A program made the position numbers and the translations under genes. From Chondrilla cf. caribensis (taxonomy: Eukaryota > Porifera > Demospongiae > Chondrillida > Chondrillidae), in the NCBI GenBank assembly GCA_964020155.1, contig OZ026554.1:2856327-2920326 (forward strand): DNA of 64,000 nucleotides. The letters run 5' to 3'. Of this stretch, positions 42,901 to 54,900 are shown one piece after another. The notes beneath the pieces were generated by a model. That model did not search any database. It was not told the DNA's origin and was given only the letters and a program-made list of their open reading frames with translations. Each line of letters begins with the position of its first letter. Positions within the stretch are counted from its first letter, which is position 1.

Positions 42901-45900
42901 ATTTTTAGTAATGTTACTATGGATTTCCCATTCGTAAAAATCCATAACACACAGTTTCAATTATTCGTCATGTAATATAAATTAGAATCGTGTGTTAACA
43001 GTATGTAATATAAATTGAAAAATAGTCAGGTGAATTGATAGACAACAAGTAATTCGAGTATAAAAACTCGTGGGGCTGCCGCCCCCCGCACTCGAATTAC
43101 TTGGCGTCTTTTTAGGTTTAGAAGAACCTTCGCTGAAGTTATTACATTCGGCGGAGCTTCAGCGTACGAATTCTAGCCCAATTTCAAATTGTCAGCGTTC
43201 GAAATCGGCCATCTTTATTTCGCGCAATATAAATTCTAATATAAATTCATTGTTGCGGTTACGCGTAGGAACACATATTATATATATATATATCTATATA
43301 TATATATATATATCTATCGGACGAGCGTTACATACCGGAAGTCAAAATGAAAACAATATAGGGGCTGCCTGCGGCAGCCCCTAAAAATGAATATCTCATA
43401 AAAGCAGCAACAACACACTGCTAAGTAGTCAACTATGAACTATTCCTGGCCAAGTATGTAGTAAGAACCTGGTCTACTTCAAAATGCGATCCAGCAGTTC
43501 GAAAACACCAAGATCTTCTGCAATAAGTGTATCATATCGATCCAGAATAGCTGTCTGGTCTTGGTTTGGCGAGAGATTGAATTGTATGTGACAATTCTGA
43601 CAGGGCAAATAGCTATATTTTTAGCATTTGCTTAGCTTTTTTTCATTTTTGGAGACTAGACCTGGTTGAGACAAAGGCTGAACTGCACCAGATGTGGTTA
43701 CTGATATTTCTGATGGTGGTGCTGTGTTTTTTTTATTAAAAGCCGTGTCTTCTCTGCAAAAATCCCGGATTGGCTGAAATTTTACTGGATGTGTAGTATC
43801 CAATACTTCTGCAGAAGCCAGGAGTATCTCATCAGATGGTCTTTCATACTTACGAAGGGCTGACAAAGAACAATGACCAGTGCGATCCTGTATTGTTTTC
43901 TCAGGCACTCCAGCTTCATACATTTGAGTGCCACATGTTGCTCTAAGGCTGTGATTTGTTTTGTGGCCTGGAATCCCAGCTTGCATACACATATTCTTAG
44001 CCATACAGTGAAACCTTTCTAATCCGACACTCAATGGGACATGAGAATAACGTTGGATTAGGAGGTTGTTGGATTATGGAGTGCCTCTTACCATACTTAT
44101 GTATGGTGACTGTACCTCATATAATGGTTGGATTAGAGAGAATGTTGGATTATAGAGGTGTCGGATTAGCGAGGTTTCACTGTACTATGAAGCTTGTTAA
44201 TCCCTATCTTCTGCACTTCGAACCACGGTGCACCAGGAACTCCACATTGATCTGGAAAGACACATTGCAGGTAAAATGCATCCTTCTACAAGAGCTGACT
44301 TAGGAACATGTGCAATGTATTCATCCAAGATACGAACATGACACCTGTGGGGATTCTCAAGCTTCAAGTGTATGGTAACCTCTTTGTTCAGCACACGAAA
44401 ATCTGCATTTCCTCCACTTCTATTCTTGGAGCCATTCTGTTGGATACATATCAGTCTTGATTGGTGATTTGTTGTAGCTGAGAAAATTTGAGCTGGCTGT
44501 GTTCCTTGCCACCTCTTAATGCAAGATTCCTTCCGTCAAGAAAGAAGGTGGCATTCAGTAAAGCTTTTGGTGTATTTATGCCAAGGACACCTCGTTCCCA
44601 CAGAGTATTTTCTTCTTTTTTATTAATGATTTCTGTGGATTTCTTTGATGCTCCAATGCCAGCTGTACTCAATTTGCAATAAATGTGGTCAGTCACGCTG
44701 TGTAGTGTGTGCGAAATCTTGGTTTTTGCGATCTAAAAAATTGGGAACCTTACATCGCAGTGTGTGCTGCCTCATATATCTGAGAATTCCTGTCAGAATG
44801 CTGTAAATAGTATCCAGGGGATAAGGATCACCAGCTTGGTTGTACATACCCTTGGCAAGGAAGAGCTTCAGCCATTTTTCTATCTTGATCGGCTCTCGGT
44901 ATTCATCCAAAAACGAATCGGGACACTTGTCCTCGCCTCTACTGTCGTTCCAGCTATCAAAAACCGATTTAGCCCAACCTGTGCTGCAATTGGTAGTCTT
45001 TGGTATGAATGGTGCAGATAACTGGCTAATTTCATCAGCGGAAACTGAGCAAAAGCGTTTAGTAACTTTGGACGACTTTCCTTCAGCTTTCCTCTTTCTC
45101 TTCCCTTTCTTTTCTATTATTAGTACGGTCTTCTGGAGGCACCTGCTTGGTATTGATTTCTAGTTGTGTTGGAAAACATAGGTCGTATTTCTCTGTCAAA
45201 GCAGCTAAAGGCAGGCATGACTCTTCAGGACTCATTAAGGGAAAGTAGTTAAGATCAGATTCATCGAGAAATTGAAGGACATCCTCTGTCAATTCGATGG
45301 ATTCTGCCATTTCTTCATGAAAACTGGCTACTAGTCTATTCAGTAAGCACGCCTATTCATGTGAACATTAGTTAAACAGTGGCACTTCATGGTGTCGCGT
45401 CATTTCAAACACTTGCTTCACTCATGTGAGAAATGACCGACACCTCGAAGTGCCATGGTTTATCTATTACATAGTGCATGTAAAGGATATTTTTTACAAT
45501 AAAATTTTATATTGTCTATCTTATGTTGTAGGTGACTGTGAATCAATTACTATGTACCGTGGAGAAGATACACATCTGGAGTGTCACACTTCACTCACCA
45601 ATTGTTGCTCCATGATATGTGACGTCTGTGAATCCAAAGATGGCTTCATTACTTCCATGGACTTGTTCTTTGGTTCAGTGAGTTGGAGTTCATCATTGTC
45701 TTGTACATACATACGGTAGGCACCAAAATATACTTTGCGTTCCGTTTCGTACAGACGAATACGAAACGGTCAAACGGATCGTTCCGTTTTCGTCTTTTTT
45801 CCGTCCGTCCGTACCGTTTTGTTTCGTTTTATTCCTCAGAAAACGAACGGTGTTGATCAACGCTAACTAACACATAACTTTATAAACTTGTATACATTTC

Positions 45901-48900
45901 GTCGTGTGTCATTCAAGTCCGATTTACTCCGGAGAGACGTGCGATGAAGCAACCATAGTCTATAGCCATTAAGAAAGCAGAGTATTTTAGTTCTCTATTC
46001 AAGTGGTATCAAATCACCTACCATCCAAGTTCGTTTAAGAGCAGAAGGAATTTGTATTACAACAGCGATGGGTCATAATTTTATCAAGAGGTGAGTTCAC
46101 TAGCTCGATCGATCGATCGAGAAACGCCATTTTCTTCATTCCAGAAGATGTCTCCACTGCTTGGACGAATCCATTTGTGGTAGTTTTATTCGGTACTAAA
46201 GTGACGAGATCTTCATAATCGAGTATCTAGCCAAATCGTTCTGTACTTTGATAGAATACGTTCAAATCAACACATTTCGTTTTCTCCGTCTTTTGGCAAG
46301 TTCCGTTTTGTTCCGTTTCATTCTGTTTTCGTTTTTTTTTCCGTTGGCAAAAAGTACGAAGTCGCGTTTAGACGGAATGGAACGCAAAGTTTATTTTGGC
46401 GCCTACCGTATGTAAATTATGTGTTAGTTGCCATTAATGTAGTATTGTTATCATTCCGCTTGTGTGTACTATTATAACTACTTGCTACTACTTGGTGGTT
46501 ATGTTCTACACACCACTCACCACTCTTCCTGATACATCATCACTATTTACTATATTCCAGAATATGATTGTACATACATAAATTATATCCTTGTTCAGTG
46601 ATGTGGTTCTATTCAATATTTGATGTAAATATCTGCCCAGTTTTACTCAATTTTCAAAACTAAACAATTATCCTTATTCCAATCAATCCTTCCTCAATGA
46701 TCTACAACTGTTCTACAAACTAGCCTTCTCATTGCATTCAATACTTTTCATACAGTGCACTTGATTCTGATCTCTATGTAGTAGATAAATCCCTCCTTGG
46801 GTTGGTACATGAGAAATGTACCAACCAAAGGAGGGATTTATCTATTATGTATCCTGGCAACTCAGAACTAATTACATTTTGTCAAGAAGTGTATCAAATT
46901 AATCAGGATTTGTTCAAAAGTGTATCAACTTCATCCGTTCTGAGCTAGTACATGGGAAACGTACTTAAGTCGGTTCCTTTGATGTTACCTTCAACCAGGA
47001 TACATTTATGTATAATGTCTATTAATTGTCCACATTTGATCATTTTTCAACGGCCCACACTACATTTATCATCTTTTAGGATTTTAGTGGTATCAGTGAT
47101 GATAACCTGATGGAACTGGAAAAGATGTGGAAGACATCTTGCTGTACCATAAAGATAGTAAGTGTTGATAATTTGGTCTTGTGTATTATAACTTGCAATA
47201 TTAATACTTGTTGTCACATTGACTCCAGACAATGGTGTTTTTAACACGCACACACGCACGCACACACACACACACAACACGTGCACACGTGCACACACGT
47301 TCTAACATTCCAAATTGGGTTCTCTGAAGTGTGCCTGTTCCATGGGATTTGTATTCAGCACACAGATGGCCACTCTTTCAGGTCACTTCCATTAGGTAAT
47401 TGGTGGAAACCACAGAGGATACGTTCTGGATGTCTAGCAGCTGACATTTAACTTTCCTTAATGTTACCAGGTTGTAATAACCAAGCGCTTCTTGTTCGAC
47501 ACTCGTTCACTCAATCACAGTAATTTGTTCATTCCAAAAGAACTACTACAATCCTACTGCATAACAAAGTCCAACTCACAGTGCTCAAAATTAATAAGTA
47601 TCACATAAATGAAATGGGTACAGGAAATAGAACCAACACAACAAACTGACATGTAGTTACTCAAGTCACCACATCACCTCCGCCCTTTAGAAACAAAGCG
47701 ATTAGGAGGTCGACGAACGCGGGCTGGATAACGACTTTCGAATCAAGAAACACAGGTACTGGATGGGCTCCCAGTGGATGTCTCGGTTGTATTATTGGAT
47801 CCAACGCTGTCTGACCAAGACGGAATCTCTTCCATGACTGACCCTTCTGATTGGCAATAACGTCTTTTGATATGATCTTGATGACGACGCCATATCATCT
47901 GAGAAGCAACTAGGCGAACAAGATAAGACATGGGACCAGTCTTGCGGATCACTACAGCTGGTAACCACGGTTTACCACTCCGGAAATTTCTCACAAAAAC
48001 TTCATCCTCCGCCTGGAAATCACGCTCCTCAACTCCACGATCATGGACTACTTTCTGCTTCAGCTGCTTGCCCATGACTTTGGCTTGTAAATCAGGCTTT
48101 AACAGATCAAGACGACATCTGAGCCGCCAACCAGTGAGTAACTCAGCAGGAGATACTCCAGTAGTAGATTGAGGCGTATTTCTATAAGCAAACAAGAATG
48201 ATGACAACTTCTCCGACACTGATCCAACCTTCATTCGCTTGATACCTGACTTGAATGTCTGCACGGCACACTCAGCGAGCCCATTGGAGGCTGGGTGATA
48301 GGGAGCAGACGTGATGTGTCTAATGCCATTCTTCCTTAGGAACGACGTAAATTCTTGGCTTACGAAAGATGAACCATTGTCAGTCACGACCATCTGAGTA
48401 ATGCCAAACTGAGCAAACAGTGTACGCAACTTATCAATCATAAGAGTGGCGGACATGGAGGTAACCGGAAATACTTCCAACCACTTCCTGTGAGCATCCA
48501 CGATCACTAGGAAGTATTGACCCAGGAATGGACCAGCAAAGTCCATGTGCAAACGTATCCAAGGTGATCCTGGCCATTGCCAAGGATGTAACGGTGCTGC
48601 TGGTGGTGCGGGGCGACTCTGTTTGACACTCGACACAACGCTGTACAGTAGCTTCAATATCCTTATCGACTCCAACCCACCAAACATACATTCTGGCTAG
48701 AGACTTCATCCGGGATACTCAAGGATGACCCAAATGCATCTCTGCCAACACAGTAGACTGCAAAGAAGGTGGTACCACCACCTGAGATCCCCACAACAGG
48801 CATCCATCTTGCACTGACAACTCGTTCCGGCGATTATAATAAGGGTTGAGCTCTTCCTCCTTGCTAAAGTTGGGCCATCCGTGTTGCACAAGTTGAAGTA

Positions 48901-51900
48901 CTCTTGACAAGAGGGGATGTCTGGCAGTTTACTTCCTGATAGAGGCGACATCAGTTGGAGAATCATCCAGATGCTGCATCAGCAAAACAACTTCCTCTGG
49001 CACTGGTACTGAGATTGGCTGTTGTTTCAGCGGCAATCGACTCGTAGCATCAGCATCTCCATGATCTCCAGTGGACCGGAACACCATGGAGTACTCGTAA
49101 GCAGCAAGGGTGAGTGCCCACCTCTGGATCCTGGCTGAAGCTTGTGCTGGAATGGCCTTGGATTCCCCAAGTAGTCCAAGCAAGGGTTTGTGATCAGTAA
49201 TGAGCAAGAACTTGTGGCCGCACAGGTATGAATGAAACCTCTTCACCCCAAACACACAAGCCAGGCCTTCCTTTTCCAGCTGTGAGTACTTCTTTTTCAG
49301 CAACAGACAATGTACGAGAGACGAACCCTATGGGCCTGTCTGAACCATCGGACTGTCGGTGTGATAGAACTACTCCAATGCCATAGGAAGAGGCATCACA
49401 GGACAACACAAGCTCTTGAGAGGGATCAAAGTGAACAAGCACTTTTGAGGACAGTAAGGCTGTTTTCGACGCCTGAAAAGCAGCATCCTCCACCTTTGTC
49501 CACTTCCAAGGGGTCCCGGAGTGAAGAAGAGCATAGAGAGGAGCTAGTGTAGAAGCTAGCTGGGGAAGAAACTTGCTGTAGTAAAATACGATTTCAACTC
49601 ACTGACATTTTCAGGAGCAGGAGCCTGCTGTACTGCCTCCACCTTGTCCTCTATTGGGTGTAGCCCTTCTGCATCACTGACATGCCCTAGGTACTGAACA
49701 GACTTTTCCATGAACTTGCATTTTCCCTGTTGCAACCGAAGACCTGCTTGTTGAAGGTGCTGTAGTACCTTTCGTAAATTTCGGAGATGATCCTCTTGAG
49801 TGGGGCCCGTCACAAGGGTATCATCCAGGTAAACCACAACATATGGAATGCCCTGTAGCAATGATTCCATTGTGCGCTGAAAAATGGCTGGAGCCAATGA
49901 TATTCCAAAAGGCAGTCGGTTGAACTGGAACAACCCCTTGTGGGTGTTAATGATGATCAGTTTCTTTGATTCTTCTTCCAAACAGATCTGTTGGTAGGCC
50001 TGACTGAGGTCTAATTTGGTGAACAGCTTCCCCCCTGCTAATTTCGCAGAGGTCCTCAATTTTTGGGATTGGATACCGATCAAGCTTCGACACCTTGTTC
50101 ACCGTCATTTTGAAATCTCCACATATACGAACTGACTTGTCACTCTTAAGAACTGGTACTATTGGGGCGGCCCAATCTGAAAAAGCGACCAGTGTAATTA
50201 CTCCCTCTTGCTGCAGCCGATCCAACTCCTCAACCAGCGGTGTCATGGCATAAGGTACTGCACGAGCATTACAAAATACTGGTGATGCTTCTTTATCCAC
50301 CTGAATGGTTGCCTTGAACCCCTGGAGAGTTCCTAACCCAGGTTTGAAACGTCTGGGAACTCCTTGCACAATACCTCTGCCTCAGCACCCCCAGTCTTAA
50401 TGACATGGATGCTTTGCCAATCAATGCGTAGCTTCTCCAGCCAATTTCTTCCCAGTAAGCTGGGACCATTTCCTTCCACGACTAGTAGTGGCAAATCCAC
50501 TTCCTGTGAGTGGTGTCGCACCTTGACTGACATTGATCCGAGATTCCTCAACGCCTTCTCTGAGTATGTCTTGAGTTTTATTGTTGATTGTTGGAGTACT
50601 CTGTCCTGAAATGTGTCATTGTAGGTGGCTGAAGAGATGATTGAAACTGAGGCACCTGTATCAATTTCCATCTGGACTTGCCTGTCATCTATAGAAAGCT
50701 GAACTGAGTACGGGTTTCTGGAAGAGCTGTTGTCCTGATTGGAAAAAATGTGATAAGCTTCATATTCTTTTGCTTCCACCGTATGAACACTCTTCTGGTT
50801 GGTGTCCTTCTTGCCCTTGCTCCTACATACTTTCTGCAAGTGTCCGATTTTCCCACAAAAGTTGCACTTGGTAGACTTGTGCTTGCAAACATGAGCTGCA
50901 TGGCCTGTATTCCCACACCTGTAACACATAAACGACTGGGGCGACTTCTGCGTCTTCGTCCGAGTGGAGCTCTGGACCTTGTGGAGACTCTCTCCGTGAG
51001 TCTTGGCGATCGAACCTGATGGTTGTAAGGTTTGAGCATTTTTACTCGCTGCTTCCATCGACAGCGCGAGTTCCATCGCCTTTTTCAGCGTGAGTTTAGG
51101 CTCGGCAAGAAGTCTCTTTTGTATCTGAACGTCTGAAATCCCACAAACCAGCCGGTCTCGAAGCATGTCGTCCAAGCTATCCTTGAAGTTGCAGAAACGA
51201 GCCAACGAAGGAAGTTCGGCCGTGAATTTGGCTACCGATTCACCCGGATTCCTTATGCGGGAATTGAACTTGAACCGTTGTACTATTTCAGAAGGCGCCG
51301 GGTTGTGGTGCTCGCTCAACACTTTCACCAGCTCTCCGTACTCCACTTCCCCTGGCTTCTTTGGGGCAACCAAATTTCCCAGCAGTTTGTACGCAGATGG
51401 ACCAACCATGGCAAGAAACACTGAACATTTCTTGCTCGCATTCTCGATCCCGTTCGCTGCGAAAAAGTGGCTCAATCTTTCTTCGTATTGAGTCCATTCT
51501 TCATTGTCCTCGTTAAATTCTCCCACGGAACCAAACATAGCTGCTGCCATCCTGCTTCCACAATCCTCGTCGTCAATATATGTAATAACCGAGCGCTTCT
51601 TGTTCAATACTCGTTCACTCAATCACAATAATTTGTTCATTCCAAAAGAACTACTACAATCCTACTGCATAACAAAGTCCAACTCACAGTGCTCAAAATT
51701 AATAAGTATCACATAATTGAAATGGGTACAGGAAATAGAACCAACACAACAAACTGAGATGTAGTTACTCAAGTCACCACACAGGTCCACCACGACAAGT
51801 AGTCAGCATGCATGTACTAATTTTATACATATGTATGATTATGTACAGTGTTTACAAACATAGTATCAGCAGATTGTCTGGTAGATACAGTACTATGTAT

Positions 51901-54900
51901 GTATTGCATGTCATGTAATGTACACTTCACACGATACTCTACAGACTACCTCCAGCATGGATGAGGTCTTCCTGGTGGAACTGAATAGGTTTTGCTGCTC
52001 TATTGCAAGAGGATATGTAGGATATCAGGACTGGAATTTGATGCTGCTAGCTGACCCTGGAGTACTCGATAAGTGTGCTCTTGTAGACATAGCAAAGGAC
52101 AAGTGTCAGTGGATATGGAACGGACATTCCTTACTGTTGTTTCCCAAGAACCTTCACTGTTGTAAGCCCGGTGTATGTGATTACCAATTTTGTTTGTACA
52201 GGTGCTGCTGTAAATCATTGAGTGTCTACAATAATAGTGTACGTGTAATGTATTGTAGTCTAACTAAGAGTCTGTCAGTACGTGATGTGTATTCCTTTTT
52301 AATAGTGTCAATATTATATGTACTGTACTTTACTCAACTGGTTATCTGCTGTGAGCTATTGTGTTTGTTTAATAATTATTGTTCGTTATCATCTATGTTA
52401 TTATTTGATGCAATCAGTTATTAACAATTCTGTTTGTCTACCTGCAGGTATACTGGAAGGTACTTTCAGTGTATACCTGTCCAAGTGTAGTCACAGCAGT
52501 CTTCCACTGGAGTGTCACATGTCTCTTGTGAATGGCTGTGAGATGTTGTTGGAGACAGTCGATCATGCCATGGACCTCACTCTTGGCATTCATTTTATTG
52601 ATGTAAGTTTAACAGCAATATAAGGACAGTATTTGTATTTTTGGCAATAAGTTGGTATATATGCAAGTATACACATACTCTATGTACTGTCCTGCACTTT
52701 ACACCATTGTACATACGTACCTATTGAGAACCAACTGGTGTTAGCTAATGTTATTGAGAAAAATGTAAAAGTAATTTATCTTCTCCTAATTGATAATTTG
52801 TCGATAATGACATGTAATGCTGTTTCATCTAAGAGGTCATTGTGTGTTTATGGTACACCTTATGAATTCTTGCCAAACACAACTTGCTCCACTGTGGTGT
52901 TCTGTCTATATTATATAGACTATATTATATAGACTCACCTGGCCTATATAGGCACACTGGATATCTTTTGTTTACAACTGTGTTTATGATACATTGCATG
53001 TTCTTAGTGAACCTGTCAAGTATATATACTTGTATGAATTATTGATTGTTTCACAGGACAGTGAGGAATATGATGACATCATGGGCTATTGTGGGTACTT
53101 TGAAGACATGTGGCCTAAGAGTACACATCCAAGAACGCTCAACATCAACATAGTAAGTGGTGTAGTGGTGAGGACACTACATCTATTGTAGCTGTGTTAA
53201 TTCAGTAACATGCTTTATTGCCTGATGACATCATACGTACATCAAAGAGAACGACAGTTCAGTATATTCTGATATTTCGCTGTAAGTGCCCACCTTAGAA
53301 TAGTAAACAATCAAATCATAGTTCTGTAATGGTCGACACAATTAAACTACTCCAGAAAAGTACAATGAGCGTCATCAGCAACAAATTCTTACAAGATGTC
53401 AGCAAGTAATTCCTGAATGTCAATGTCTGAGAAATCCTCAGTTGGTGGAGGAGGCTTCTGATTAGTAGAAAACTGAAATGTACAGTTGTTGAAAGTACTG
53501 CCAAGGAACACAGGTGTAGACAAACTCAGAGGCATCGTAGTCATAGCCATGACAATTAACAATCGTCAATGAACAAATATGCAAAGGTCAACAGGAGCTT
53601 TTTGATGGGCACAAGTGAGCAAACCCACCTAAAGGGCAGGTCCTCTCACTGTCTCACTGTACTTTAGCTACGTCAATGAATGAGCAATGAATGAAATGAA
53701 ATGAAAGTTTATGGAAGCAAACCCACTTGGTTATTGTATATGTACGGTATATCCTTTACGTGAATTTTGCACATCACCGCTTCCCATAGTAACTGGATGT
53801 AGAATCCTTAAAAGTGCATTAAAATGGCACATTTGAAGTACAGTGAGTAGTATGGGTTGTTTGAAATTGTCGAAGGAAGGCCTAAAACGAATTGCCAACC
53901 CCCTTAGTATATGTCAAGGGTGGCACTGAGGATGTTTGGTAAATTTGGCGTTGATTGGATGCAAACTGTTAGAGGAGTTTGCGAACAAACAAACAACAAA
54001 CAAACAGAGATCCCGTGAATTATACTAAGATTCTTGGGCTTTTGTGATTAGCTACCTACGTACTTACCACTTGGTTTGCACAGGGCTTACCGTGTTACTG
54101 TCCACGCCCTCAAGATCTGTCAGTAAACTTGGTGCACCTTACAAACCATGTGGTAACTATTACTTAGTGGTACAGTACTGCAAAGCACTTGTGCAGGTAT
54201 AGGCAAAGAATATTGTAGTGAAATAGTACCACAATTCGTACAACTACCATCTGTAGAAAATTGTGAAAAAGTGAAAAGCCTTCCACTTCCTAAACACCAG
54301 TATATCTAATAAATGACCTGTGAAATGTCCATAACTGGGTTGAGTTACTCCTTACAACACCAGCTGTCCTGATGACTCAGCTTGCCTGACTAAAGTGTTG
54401 GAAACCTGTAGCCATTCCAGTGCACTTAGTCACTGGCATTGCTGCCACAGTTTAATATTAAATTTTTGGAATCAGACAAATTGTTCATTTACAAGGTACG
54501 TAGTTAAGAGCTCAGTTTCCTCTGTGCACTCGGCTTTATTGCTTGCAGTTGTATCTGCAGTTCCTGGGAATTGTTCATCATAATTCGATGTGCATACAAT
54601 AACATGCTGTTAGCTGTCAGTCATCATGTTCCAACTTTTATACTTTGAGCTTGTGTTTTATTTGAAGTGCGTATAATATGTAGTACGTACTTTGGAGGAA
54701 GGTTCATACTGTGTTCCTTGCTCTTACAGTTTATTTACCAGATGTTATTTGTGTGTAGTATGCACATACATGTAATATCATCTGTAATGTCCCTACAGAC
54801 TGGATATGACTGTGAGGAGGAGGAAAGGGAAAGGTTCCTAAGACAAGTGAACACCGTCTGCTGTTCCCTTGTGAAAGGAGTTGCACAAAGACATGATGAG

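Larger units (their letters stand above)
42905..45465 (-). mobile_element. Crypton-type (tyrosine recombinase) insertion complex, right unit only
   Basis: The left unit reads from AAAGTTAT straight to CATAGTGCATG (around 18250); here 2.5 kb intervenes. It holds the recombinase gene 43621-45310, an inverted repeat AAGTAATTCGAGT / ACTCGAATTACTT (about 43050-43101) around a GC-rich loop, a GGGGCTGCC...GGCAGCCCC palindrome (43362-43382), an AT dinucleotide tract (43278-43312) and a 90-bp inverted repeat (GTGGCACTTCATGGTGTCG / inverse, about 45379-45463). Several nested pieces may be involved, so the Crypton's own ends are not fixed. Confidence 0.65.
47473..51781 (-). mobile_element. Ty3-type (Metaviridae-like) LTR retrotransposon, 4.3 kb
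   Basis: Flanking 201-bp LTRs, 5-bp target duplication CAGGT (left flank 47468-47472, right flank 51782-51786), empty site in the left unit near 19730. Gene order on the minus strand: gag with two CCHC knuckles, protease, reverse transcriptase, RNase H, integrase, which is the Ty3 order. A purine-rich tract (AAAGGGCGGAGGTGA) borders the 3' LTR. The LTRs differ at about six positions, so the insertion is fairly young, yet pol has several frameshifts. Confidence 0.95.

Noticed and set aside
43070..43384. 104-codon plus-strand frame with Ile-Tyr repeats
   Set aside because: Runs through a GC palindrome and a TA microsatellite; not protein-like.
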